A model generated the notes under the pieces. It was not told the origin of the DNA. It saw only the letters and a program-made list of their open reading frames with translations, and searched no databases. Below are positions 22,603-32,689 of a DNA stretch of 64,000 nt, piece by piece. Position 1 is the stretch's first letter. Every line of letters starts with the position of its first letter. Source of the DNA: Nectonema munidae (Eukaryota; Nematomorpha; Nectonematoida; Nectonematidae). The DNA lies in contig JAUIRK010000885.1 in NCBI GenBank assembly GCA_030549495.1, forward strand, positions 806,001 through 870,000, given 5' to 3'. A program made the position numbers and the translations under genes.

Positions 22603-25482
22603 TAGGGTGGCCCTTAAAAATAAATCTATGATTTTTGTTGGCGCCACCCCTTTTTCTTCTTCTATTTACATCAAAAACTGTGTATGCAAAAAAATTTCCG
22701 ATATTAATAATGTTTAGAGGTTGCCCTTTAGCAAAAATCTTGAAAGAAACCCCATTATAATAAACATTAGTTGAAAACAAGTGTATGCACTCATCTAAAT
22801 GAAGTACTATATGATATGAGTGGTTTATAATACATCATAAATATATTATTGACATTTTTATTGTGTCATCAACCTTTGTATGTCACACTAAAATATACAT
22901 TGTGTATACTTGAAAATTTATTGTCATTTAATTTTAACCATCATTATATTGTTTCTTCTATTTCATTCAAACACAAGTAGGTTTTTAAAATTCTTAAATT
23001 GTGATCAAATGTAAGATAAAATATTTGTATTTTTTCTAGATATAATAGGTTTAAAATAAAAACAAAAGAATAAAATGAAATTTACCTGATTCGATGTTAT
23101 GAAACTGAAAGTCAAGCTTTGAAATATTTTTTTTATCTCCACAAGATTGAGAGCAAAACTATTAGATCTAGCAAAACTGCTATAAAATCTGGACAAAAGC
23201 TGGAATAAGCTCCTAAACATGCTATTGAAAAATTGGAAAAAGTGTTTTATGAGTGAAAATATCTTCAAAAACATAAAGATCGTCTCACTCTTGTACATAA
23301 ACAAAAAGTTTACAAATTTACTGATAAGCTCGATGATCTTTTTGATATTGCTCATGCAAACGCAATGAATATGATTAAAATTTAAGACAAGGATTTTCTT
23401 ATAGCACAAAGAAAAAAAGTCCGTGTTGGATCTCTTGGAAGTGAAGACAAAATAGAAGCACGCCGCCAAGAAAGAATACGCCAGAGAAAACAAGCAGAAC
23501 TTAAACGTCAAAAGCGATCAGAAGAAGAATTGGATAAGTATCAGAAAAATGTAGTTCTTTTAGATAACTCTTCTGAAGATGACAGTTCAGAAAAATTGTA
23601 TCTGAATAACAAAAAAAAGATAGGTCAAAAACAAAAAAAAGAGCTTCAATTAATGTTCTATCTTCAAGACTAACAGCAGCATTAGATCGAACTAAAAGTT
23701 CGTCAAGAAATGCGACTTATGTTCTTAACGAAATGGCTTCAGCTCTTAAATTGAGATGTCAACATTTTGAATATAAACAGAAATTCCATCCAAAGAGCAA
23801 GAATCAAAAATCGTGCCATTGAAGCAAAAAAACTTGGAAGAAATATACAATCCGATGTTCCACTAACTCTTCAATGGGATAGTAAATTAGTGGAGTATTT
23901 AACCTCAAAAAAGCATGTTGATCGTCTCCCTATATTTGTGTGTGGTGATGGAATTGAAAAGCTTTTGGAAGTTTCAAAGATGACTTCAGGAACGGGTAAA
24001 TCACAAGCAACAGCAATTTTAAAATGCTTAAAATACTTTGATATCGAAGAGCAAATAGTTGGTCTTTGTTTTGATACAACAGCTTCGAATACCGGAAGAC
24101 ATTCAGGTGTTTGTGCTTTGATAGAAAAAGAACTCATAAAAGTCTTTTTATTTTGCATGTCGCCATCATGTTTTTGAACTAATTATAGCAGCTGCATGTC
24201 ATCAGACAATAATTGTAAAAGATAAACCCCAGATATTTTGATATTTAAGCGTTTCAAAAACAATTGGTGTAAAAGTTATCAAAAAAATGATTCAGTAGCT
24301 TCCACAGATATAGAAGTAGAAAAATTAATTGCACCATACAGAGAAAACATTCTTTCATTTGCACATATGCACTTAAAAACAAAACAACCTAGAGATGATT
24401 ACAAGGAAGTTCTTGAATTATCAATTATATTTCTTGGTGATGTTCCACAAAAAGGTATTCATTTTTATCTTCCAGGTGCAACTCACAGAGCTCGTTGGTT
24501 GTCAAAAGTCATCCACATCATAAAAATTTGGTTATTTAAAAATCAATTCAATCTCACTGATTTAGAACAAGAAAGTGTTCGTGATCTTGCCTGTTTTTCT
24601 GTTGTTATTTATTTGAAAGCTTGGATGTCTTCAGTAAATGTTGTAGAAGCACAATTGAACGATTTGGAATTTATTAAACAATTAATTGAATATCCGTAAA
24701 AAGATATTTCTTATGCCACAAGTAAAAAGTTTGCATCCCATTTGTGGTATTTATCCGAAGAATTGGTTGGTTTAGCTTTGTTTGATAAACGTTTATCTGG
24801 TAATCATAAAAAAAAATGTTATGTGCAATGAAAAATTCAAAAAGAGAAATCCGTAGAAAAGAGCTAATATTAAATCACATTTTTTTAAAATATTACTTTA
24901 ACAGAGTTTTGTACTACAAATTCAAAAAAACTTTTTGACTTATCAGGAATTTGAGAACTAGTTTTTACGAAAGAGCCTGTTTTTGGCAGAAAGATAACTC
25001 CTTCATTCAAACAGATTGTGAACAACTTTCCCGTTGTTAATGACAGTGCAGAAAGAGGAATTGCTCTTATTCAAGACTTTAATAAACATTTAACGAAAGA
25101 TGAAGATCAATTCCAATTTCTTCTACAAGTAGATTCTGATCATAGAAAGCTATTTCCAGAGTGTACCAAAAACAATTTTACAAAAATTTAAAATAAATAA
25201 AAAAAGAAAAGTATTAATTTTATATAAATTTAACTGAAATTTCATTAAATATTAATTTAAAAATATGGTTTGGTTAATATTTTCATACACATACAATATA
25301 TAAGCAAGTTTAATCAGGTTTGCTTTTTGGAAAAAAATTCAAATGGAGTGGGGCACCTCTGAAACTTATTCAATTGTAAAATTTTTTTGCATAAAACATT
25401 TTTTTACCTAATATAACAATTTGAAAGTGTGACACAGGTTATAGCAAAGAAAATTTTTTTTGTCTTTTTAACGGCCACCCTA
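22603..25482 (+). mobile_element. hAT-like DNA transposon, 2.9 kb
   Basis: Inverted ends TAGGGTGGCCCTTAAAAA (22603) and, from the right, TAGGGTGGCCGTTAAAAA (to 25482). Flanks TGTGGCAT (22595-22602) and TATGGCAT (25484-25491) are a 7-of-8 duplication, with one extra base at the right junction. It encodes a plus-strand transposase of a type I know mainly from arthropod and other invertebrate gene lists annotated as uncharacterised proteins. The 8-bp duplication suggests hAT or a relative. Superfamily assignment is inference. Confidence 0.78.
23160..25190 (+). pseudogene. Transposase of the 2.9-kb element, broken
   Basis: Going along the plus strand there is FTDKLDDLFDIAHANAMNMI (about 23314-23373), then a highly charged coiled-coil-like stretch (RRQERIRQRKQAELKRQKRS). 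Then come LPIFVCGDGIEKLLEV, VGLCFDTTASNTGRHSGVC (about 24057-24117, likely first catalytic Asp), a Cys/His box shifted out of frame near 24155-24200, and TKQPRDDYKEVLELSIIFLG, LPGATHRARWLSKVIHIIKI and KKFASHLWYLSEELVGLALF. The last part before 25190 is FNKHLTKDEDQFQFLLQVDS. The CFDTTASNTG and HRARW boxes look like the Asp and RW motifs of hAT-type nucleases. Stops near 23382 and 24697 and several frame changes show it is not functional. Confidence 0.7.
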
Positions 25483-26046
25483 ATATGGCATATATTCAAA
25501 AAAACCATGCGTACCCAGACATCTGTTCTTTACGTTTAAAATTTTTGTATAAGTGTATTTAATTTTTTTTAATTCTTTTGCTAAAGTAAGATTAATTCTG
25601 TGTCAGAATAATATGGGTTCAGGTAAAAAGATTTATAAATAAGGGGTTTTTTACCGATCAAAAGATTTATAACGAATGCCATAGACAAAATTTTTAAAAC
25701 TAAAACAGAAAATTTTATATAATAGATTTTTATTTTTGTCGCGTTTTAAAATAAAGATAAAATAATATAAAGGAAGATAAATATAGAGACATCTATTCAT
25801 CTTTTGTTTATATTCTTTATTTATATTCTTTTATGCTTATTTTAAAACTTGACAAAGAAGAATACTCTTCGAAACTCTCCCTGTTGATACTGTTCTTCTT
25901 GATATAAGTCAAGAAAAATGTATTCAAAATAATATCAAATTATTAAAATATACCCCATTCTGGCTTAAAAAGTGATTTAGAAAAAATGCTCACATTTTTC
26001 TTAAGCCACATAATTCAGAAACTGACTGAGTCGAAGACAGTCTCCA

Positions 26047-26250
26047 TTAGATGTTCATTTTTCGTGTTTTAGTAGCATCAAATTGATCGATGACTTCGTT
26101 AAAATCAACACAATCAAGAACTTCTTTCTCAATGCTCATAAGAGCCAGACTTTGGAGGCGGGCTTGCCCATAGTGCTCCTTAGGTAGGAAAATGAAATGC
26201 GCCCCTAGATGTGGCGCCCGGGGGCAATTGCCGGGGTTCTTTAAATAAAG
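26047..26250 (-). mobile_element. hAT transposase tail (ZMYM1/THAP12-like) plus GC-rich end
   Basis: The minus-strand frame from about 26160 to 26050 reads ARLQSLALMSIEKEVLDCVD and ends FNEVIDQFDATKTRKMN. This is the last segment of hAT proteins related to ZMYM1 and the 52-kDa repressor family. Directly beyond it, 26198-26242 is unusually GC-rich and palindromic (GGGGGCAATTGCCGGGG-like), resembling the terminus of another element. The 276-bp open frame therefore joins two sources and is not one protein. Confidence 0.6.
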
Positions 26251-26322
26251 TTTTACTTTGATATAATGAATAAATAATAACTTAAGATCAATGACTCTGC
26301 TGAGCCTTGATGAAGTTTTCAC

Positions 26323-27720
26323 GTAAAATAAAATAATTATACATATAAAATTATATTCTGCTGGTTTTAATTCGGTTTTACTTTAGGGTCAATTGACCCT
26401 TTTGGGATTTCTAAGGTTAATAAAGCTTAGAGATGCAGATTTCATTTGCAAAATTGTAAACCCGTTCAGACGTTTCTGATAACTTTATTCAAAACTTAAG
26501 ACAGATAATTTTCCATGTTTGAGACACTGTTATCTTACTCAGTCTAGAAAGTGCTATAACTTATTAGAAAAGATAATTAGGCGATTATTTTTAAAAGGCT
26601 ACGCTTTAAAATTTAAATGATTTAAGAAAGCTCTGCTATTCCAAGAAAATGCGCTTCTATTTAGTTTTCTTCAAAAATGTGCAAGGTCTTAATTCCACCC
26701 ACATCCATTCTTAAATTATTCAAATGGTATGTGCGACATGCATTTTTCATCAAATTATTATTAATAATAATTGGACGCGATATTAACTTTCTTTTCATAT
26801 TCTCGATATAAGCACAAAATCATTGCTTAAATTCCAACAGATTAAATATTAACCAATATTTTTATTTGTAACTTTTAGAAGGCCAAAAACATATTCTTTG
26901 TGTGTATAATATATAGAAGGATAATTATATATACAACGTTTCTAACAGAAATTGATGGAATGAAAGAGGAAGAGAAGGATGAGACGAGAAGCAAATCTAG
27001 AAGTATTGATTGAAAAAACTAATTAAGCCTAGGCATTCAAGTTTTTCATGAAAAAAAAATCAAAATTGCGACACAAAGGAAAGAAAATAACTTTGCTCAT
27101 TTTAAATAATCCTAAAACTGTGTTGCTTAGCGCAGTTTTTCGCTGTTGCACACAAATACATATACGTGTGTATAAACTTGTTATCTTATACTTCTCCATT
27201 CTACAAAAGAGATTTCGCTCACAATAACAGTCTCGTAAGAATGATGCCTTCTGAAAGATTAAATTGAAAGTTTTAGGCTTAAGAACAGTTGTGTCGTCAT
27301 AAAATTTTGACTAGTGGATTCGAAGGGTAAGAAGGGGATGGCGTCGAATTCGGAAAAAGATGAACGGATTTCGAGCAAATTCGTACACACAAATAATCAA
27401 TTCAAAGCCTTTCATAAGTAAATTTTAACATAAAATTTTGGGTAAGAAACGTCGAATTTGCGTATGAATGTCTGGAATAAGAAACATCTTGGGTAGGAAA
27501 TGTCGTACACCCCAAAGTACATATATAAAATAGATCAAGGAATCTAGGATATTTGGTGGAAGTAGATAAAGAAAAGGCATTCAATCTCGATTCTAACATA
27601 CCCACTTCATCTTCTAGCGATGATATAAATTAGAGAAGAATGTGATACGGGAAAACTTAATCATAAACTTATTACTATTAATTGTCATGGTTTAGAAAGT
27701 CCTAGAAATAGGCACTGCAC
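26323..27720. other. Intronic sequence, nothing recognised
   Basis: No terminal repeats, RT or transposase motifs were recognised. Small open frames (for example 27402-27605 minus) lack family signatures. Confidence 0.35.
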
Positions 27721-27724
27721 TAGT

Positions 27725-27865
27725 GGGGGCGTGAGTGGGGTTCGTTAGATGCTGGATTCGATAACTCAAGGTATTAAGTTCGATACCGCATCAAGCCTGC
27801 CTTCCTCATAGTTCGATACAAGCGGCACACGTGTGCCTTCCCGCGGTACCTTACCTTATCTTCCT
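27725..27865 (+). mobile_element. tRNA-derived SINE, plus orientation
   Basis: The head resembles a tRNA: GGGGCGTGAGTGGGGTTCG (A-box region), ATAACTCAAGGTATTAAG, then a decayed B box GTTCGATACC. It is followed by the family-specific body CATAGTTCGATACAAGCGG, GTGTGCCTT and the tail GGTACCTTACCTTA. Other copies are at 51462-51617 (best preserved) and 34801-34940 (most diverged), both minus. Confidence 0.8.
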
Positions 27866-30071
27866 ACTCTATAAACAAGCGAGTGAGAGACGAAAAGCTG
27901 ACATTTTTTTGAATAAAAATGTTTACAAATAGAAACAACTCATTACTTCTTTAAATGGGCTAATATATGGTTTTATCAATACTTTCGGGCAAATATTTAT
28001 CAGTGCCAAATTGCATGTTTAAAATAAATCTATGACTTTTTGAACTGTTTGCTTGATGGAGATAAAATAAGCAATTGTGGGGTATGTTGAAAAGGAGGGC
28101 ATGGAAATAAATTTGAGAGGAAATTGGTTTCGTAAGAGGCAATTAGCAGTATTGTGTATTTTTAATGCAAAAATCCATAAAAGTTTGCAATATTGAAAGC
28201 AATGAAAAAGACGTACTTATTTTAAGCCGTAAAATAGGCAAGGTATAAAATATGTTCATGGATATAGCACCGTATTGTACTTACAATAAATACTCACAAT
28301 TATAAAATATTAATGCATGTACAATGTACATCGTTAAGAACTTAATGCATCCTATCATTTTAGAATTTAGATAAAGGGAAAAATTGTGAAATATAAGAAC
28401 TGTACCCATTTATCATGCTTTACGCAAAAAGTATGTAAAAAGAGATTTCATGTTAAACACATGATTTAATACAAAATCCTTCTCGAAGAAGGTCTTTTCT
28501 TGATAAAAAAGAGGGTTTACAGTCAACTCGCCCATCTTCTTAACCAACTCTCCTAGCTAGACTACTATTTGACTATCAACTGGCCCAAACAGAGCAAATA
28601 AGCTTACTACACATCAAATTGTATTTCAAATTATACACAAAATATAATGCTTAAATACAGACCACTCGCCAGTCTGTTAACATAGAGGGCAAGGGTAAAA
28701 CTGTGTTCAAGACAGTTGGGTAAAAATAAAGCGTAAACTTTATATATTTCAACGGAGTTGAATGCAGCAAAGGGAAAGGGGGGGGGGGGGGCTCGTAAAG
28801 AAATAACTTCTTTGTTATAGTCGTAGTTTCTACAAACATATTTTGCATCGCTCTCTTGGGAAACATCAAAAAATTCTAATTCAAAAATATAAAAAAACGT
28901 ACCCTTTAAAAACTTCTTGAGCCATGGACTGGTTTAGGTAGCTGTTCAAAGTCAAACACCCATTTCAGTGTATTATTTTAAATGCAAATCTTTATCTTAA
29001 TTGATTTTTAGGTTATAGTTTATTTATATAACGTTAGATGCAGAGAAAAGTTAAAACCATGATGAATGTGAGAAGTGTGATGAATACTAGTTCTATGACA
29101 TTAATTCCCACAAACATTTACCATACGAATAAACATCACTTTGCCCTCTGCCTCTACATCAACTCTCATAACGCTCCCTAAGAACAAATGTTTTAATCGA
29201 AAACAGCCTTTTTCAACCTTTTTTACGCAAACTCAGCGTAGACATTATTATTTCAAAAACCTTACACATTATTATTTCAAAAAACGCATCCATAGACCAG
29301 ATTCTTTCAAAGAAATGCCCCTTGCTTATAAAATAGAATTTAATTTGTTTCACAATAAAAAAACGAAGAAAAAATTTGAAAAATTATAAAAAAAAACACA
29401 AAAATGTAAAAATGAAAAATATAATGCCAAAATTGGACTATCTTTTAATGTAGCCCTAATAGTTGATATTTTCTTTCCAAATTTTAATGTTGTGTTTGGT
29501 ATAACTAAAATTAATTTTATTTTTTATATCAAAAAATCATGATTATCCAAATTTTCAAATTTCATTTGAACCTCTTTATCGGATTTTAATTAAATGAGTT
29601 TTCTGTTTTTTAGAAAATTCAAGATAAAAAAAATACAATGCGTTAATCTTTTGAAGACGGGTGAGACACCAGTTTCGCAAGGAATGGAAAAAGTCTCTTT
29701 TAAATATATAATAGAATTTCATTGAAAAAGGGAATAGACAATTGGTCTTAAAAATTCTGCTCGTCAAAAGATTAAATATTATAAGAAATATAACTTTTAT
29801 ATAATTCATCCAAAATGTGTCTCAGTTTCAATCAAGGAAAATTTTGGTTACATTTAACAATGTAAATGCTAGCTAATTAACTGACTATTTTTTATAATCT
29901 AGTATTTCAAATTAGAAAATTTTAGATTATATTATTACGATTAAAATTATTCGTTGTATCATGTGTGATATTAAAGCTCATCAAAGCTCAAACCAAATCA
30001 AGAAAGTTTTTCTCAAGAAATGAGTGCTTAGAAAAAGTAAGAAGTAAGGCATGGTGAAGTGAAGTTTTTAC
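27866..30071. other. Intronic sequence with a G-run, nothing else recognised
   Basis: A run of 12 or more G occurs at about 28779-28791. No transposase or terminal repeat was recognised; small open frames at 28651-28869 and 29141-29389 have no family signature. Confidence 0.35.
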
Positions 30072-30396
30072 GTGCATTCAAAGTCGTATTGACAGAGCCG
30101 CTTGATTTTGCTGCACGATTGTATAGGGGAAGAGTCGGTTATGCAGTAGGGCCATTTGTAGTCTTTGATCATCTCGCACTCTTTGTCGTAGGGGTCGCAG
30201 CGGCAAAAGACGAGGCTATGCGAAAAATAGGGATGGATTTGTTCGTAGAAGTTGCGCGTCGCGCCCAAACACACGATAGGGTCGCAGAGCGTGGAAACGG
30301 ATTGGTGGGTGTTGCAAGCGGAGAGCATGTCCGACAAACTGGAATTGCACTGCTCATTCTTCCGACACGTGAACAAAAAGTCTTTGCATGTGATGT
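30072..30396 (-). CDS. Gfrl: GFR-alpha-like receptor, first GFR domain exon
   Basis: Acceptor CTTCCACTTTTAG (30397 and up) and donor GTAAAA (30071 and down) enclose 325 bp, entering with two bases and leaving with two. The protein has the GDNF-receptor/GAS1 cysteine layout: CKDFLFTCRKNEQCNSSL, a helix to SACN, LCDPIVCLGATRNFYEQI, then SLVFCRCDPYDKEC, PYCI, SCSKIKRLCQYDFEC. LVFCRC is the counterpart of the FCSC turn in GFR-alpha D2, and the following Cys pair opens the next domain. GC content is clearly higher than in surrounding DNA. The long plus-strand open frame over the same bases is its shadow. Predicted extracellular ligand- or co-receptor-binding module; the ligand is unknown. Confidence 0.87.
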
Positions 30397-30445
30397 CTAA
30401 AAGTGGAAGCATGAAAAAGCAAGAGAATACACCAATGATTATTAG

Positions 30446-31250
30446 CAGAGTAATGAAAAGTCAATAAAGTCAATTTTTTCGATGCGTCTATCAACCGGTT
30501 ATAAAATGTCTAAAAAAATTTAACTCCTAAAGAAGCCAAAGATTTTGCTTTAGATTCTGATAATCCAGAAATACGTTTTGCCAATATTCTATTTTACCAC
30601 CAAATGGTCAAAATTATGACTCTAAAACAGAAGACATAAATTATTTAGAACTTGGAAAAGTTAAACCTCAAGATGTATGGGGTGAGTTAGAAGTTTTTAT
30701 TGATGATATATACTTATATGGCTGAACGCTTGGGCGTAGTTACACAGCTTCACAGTAAACAAAGAAACCGCTTATAAATTGCAAATAGAGGAGACATGAG
30801 TTTGTTTCTGAGCATGCATGGAACCTAATATAAAAGCCTTGGCGAATAAGTAGCAAACAAAAATAATAAGTATCAATTAAAAAGTTGCTAAAGTTTTCCG
30901 TATTTAAAATATGTATAAAATGCATTCAAATTATTTTGTACAAACGTTTATTTTACGTATTTGCAAATTCTTATGTTCAAAGGGGACGAAGTCTAAAAAA
31001 AGTTTTAGAAACACTGCTCTAGAGGAAATCGTAAAAATTTTTCAAGGCATACTCGTAAGAAACTTTGAAATTCTCCAAATGTTATCACCAGGGCAAAAAT
31101 AGTTAATAAAATCCATTTTTTTGTAAACTCAAAAAAAAGTTTCAAAACTAATTTTATACACCAATTTGGTCTTTTTCATAGCTTCTTGGAGTTTGTATAT
31201 GTAGATACAGTTAAAAATATTTTCTATACAAGTTAATAAAAAGTCAAAAA
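30446..31250 (+). mobile_element. hAT-derived fragments
   Basis: CAGAGTAATGAAAAGTCAATAAAG at 30446 (first 20 bases typical) is a terminus of the family at 20374-21529. A plus-strand fragment (AKDFALDSDNPEIRFANI, about 30540-30590) follows. AGTTTTAGAAACACTG at about 31001-31016 looks like a hAT right end and CAGGGCAAAAATAGTTAATA at 31089 like a left end of the first family. No full element can be bounded. The first terminus lies only 50 bp from the acceptor of exon 30072-30396. Confidence 0.5.
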
Positions 31251-31576
31251 AATTTTTTTTCATAAGGTCAAATTTCAAATGGAGAAAAATATAACATAAA
31301 AAAAATTACAAAGGTTAGTCAATATTTTAAAATTTCAAATAATAAAATCTACACTTAAATCTAAGAGTTTTTTTAATTAAAGAATAATCTATGAGTTTTA
31401 ATTTTTTAATAGGATAAACATTTTTCTCAAAAAATGAAAAACTTTTTAAGAAATGCGATTTTATACGTTAAAAATAAATTGTACCAGTTATCATCTTTGA
31501 TAAAATTGTGCAAAAAGGTGAAAGTATATGATAGAAAAGATATAAAGGAAAAGTCATTGATAAACAGAAGGCTTAC

Positions 31577-31756
31577 TCTTTTTAGATGATCTCAGGCATC
31601 GCAGTTGGCATTCAGAAATGGATTTAAATCGATTTTTAGTGCTTAAACATCCACCGTCCCAGTATCTGACGCACTTTTGTTGTCGGTAATCGAACCTCCA
31701 CTTGATTTTCGCTTTAAAGCATCGCTTCTCTGTTTCTTCCTCATAGCAAATGGACT
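31577..31756 (-). CDS. Kunitz/BPTI domain exon, spliced to the GFR exon
   Basis: Acceptor CTACACTTTCAG (31757 and up) and the strong donor GTAAGC (31576 and down) enclose 180 bp. It enters with two bases and leaves with one, which the next exon's first two bases complete (Lys-Lys-Asn-Ile-Thr-Cys). The six cysteines are spaced 8-15-7-12-3, exactly the Kunitz pattern, with supporting KWRFDY, CVRYWDGGC, NRF and SECQLRC. The residue after the second Cys (P1) is Phe and P1' is Lys, where Ala or Gly is usual. An inhibitory role is therefore unproven; Kunitz folds also serve as binding modules. An in-frame TGA lies just upstream of the acceptor, so the exon must start by splicing. The other minus-strand frame across these bases (to about 31643) is a competing frame, rejected because it lacks any domain pattern here. 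Confidence 0.78.
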
Positions 31757-31932
31757 CTGAAAGTGTAGATCAAGTGTATTTGGCGGCCTTGAATACATGC
31801 ATGGCAGTCGACAAGGATTTTCCTCCCGTCTGCAACTCCCTTGAGAAATGTAGATTTTTGCGCTTTCTATTATAACGCAGCCCTGGGGTGAGCATCTCTC
31901 TGTGTTGACATTCTTGCGAGCGGAATGCACAT
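31757..31932 (-). other. Coding-like Cys-rich segment, splicing unresolved
   Basis: A very good acceptor (a long C/T lead ending TTCGCTAG at 31933) opens a minus-strand frame. It reads ARKNVNTERCSPQGCVIIES and, later, GSCRREENPCRLPCMYSR, with GC content well above background and five cysteines. It abuts the Kunitz exon but is in another frame. The only decent donor (GTATTC at about 31796) would leave a 40-bp intron and the wrong phase. Possibilities are an upstream exon with a donor I cannot see, an alternative terminal exon that reads on to a stop near 31645, or an assembly or sequence error. Confidence 0.4.
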
Positions 31933-32689
31933 CTAGCGAAATCGGAAATAAATGCGAAAAACGAAAGTTGCCTGTAGGCTGATTTTAAATTTTTGATGAT
32001 TTTAAATAAGCAAAAATGGACAAATATTGCGGCTTTAAAGAAATCGAAACAATTTTCATTCCTTACAAAGGTTTAATAAGCAACAGTATGAAAATAAAAA
32101 AATTAAATTAAAAAAGGGATAATCAATCGTATTTAAAACTAGATTTTTTTTCAAATTCTTTTTTGAGAATTATAAAATAAGTGAATGAAAACCATGGATT
32201 CCTTCCAACCTCGTGGAATGGATTTATGGATTTTCTTGAAAAAAAGGACACCAAGAAACTATAGACAGAAATAAAGTATTTTGTCGTGGACTCTACATTT
32301 TCAATTTCAAAATGGCAACACTAATTGTGAAAGGCGTTGAACTAAGTTTGGTAAAATGAATTATTTACTTAGAGTATAGCGTATAAGTTTCTCTATTATG
32401 GAAAATGTTTTATACTTTTGAAATGAAATGTGGATTTATAGGTTAGTTTGAATTGACAGATTATATAGAAGTAGATTTTATTTTAAAATTGATTTTTTGA
32501 TAAAATATTAAACCTACAACTATGCCTACAAAATGGTATATAATAAATTAAAAGTTTGACTTAAATTCAGAAATTAATTAAAATATCAAAATCCAATATT
32601 CTCCATGTTCAGAGTGAAACTCCTTTGCTTTGAACGCCAGCTATATAATTTGAACACATTTTCATGTACTCTTATTTATTGCCTCAAAT
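31933..32689. other. AT-rich sequence, nothing recognised
   Basis: Upstream flank or intron of the receptor gene; no exon, repeat or terminus identified. Confidence 0.35.

Noticed and set aside
23005-23511. 168-codon minus-strand open frame
   Set aside because: Phe/Leu-rich product arising opposite the charged coiled-coil part of the plus-strand transposase.
26171-26322. Single protein spanning the whole 26047-26322 minus-strand frame
   Set aside because: The upstream part is translated from a GC-rich palindromic terminus; only the C-terminal third matches a hAT protein.
27725-27800. tRNA gene
   Set aside because: The B box is decayed, stems are imperfect, and the same head is joined to a common body and tail in three copies, so it is a SINE.
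30059-30400. Long plus-strand open frame over the GFR exon
   Set aside because: It is the complement of the minus-strand exon, which carries the GFR cysteine pattern and splice sites; the plus frame has no domain.
31643-31755. Minus-strand frame ending in a Ser/Lys-rich tail
   Set aside because: The alternative frame over the same bases contains all six correctly spaced Kunitz cysteines; this one is compositionally odd and ends in a stop. It is kept only as an alternative reading for the upstream segment.
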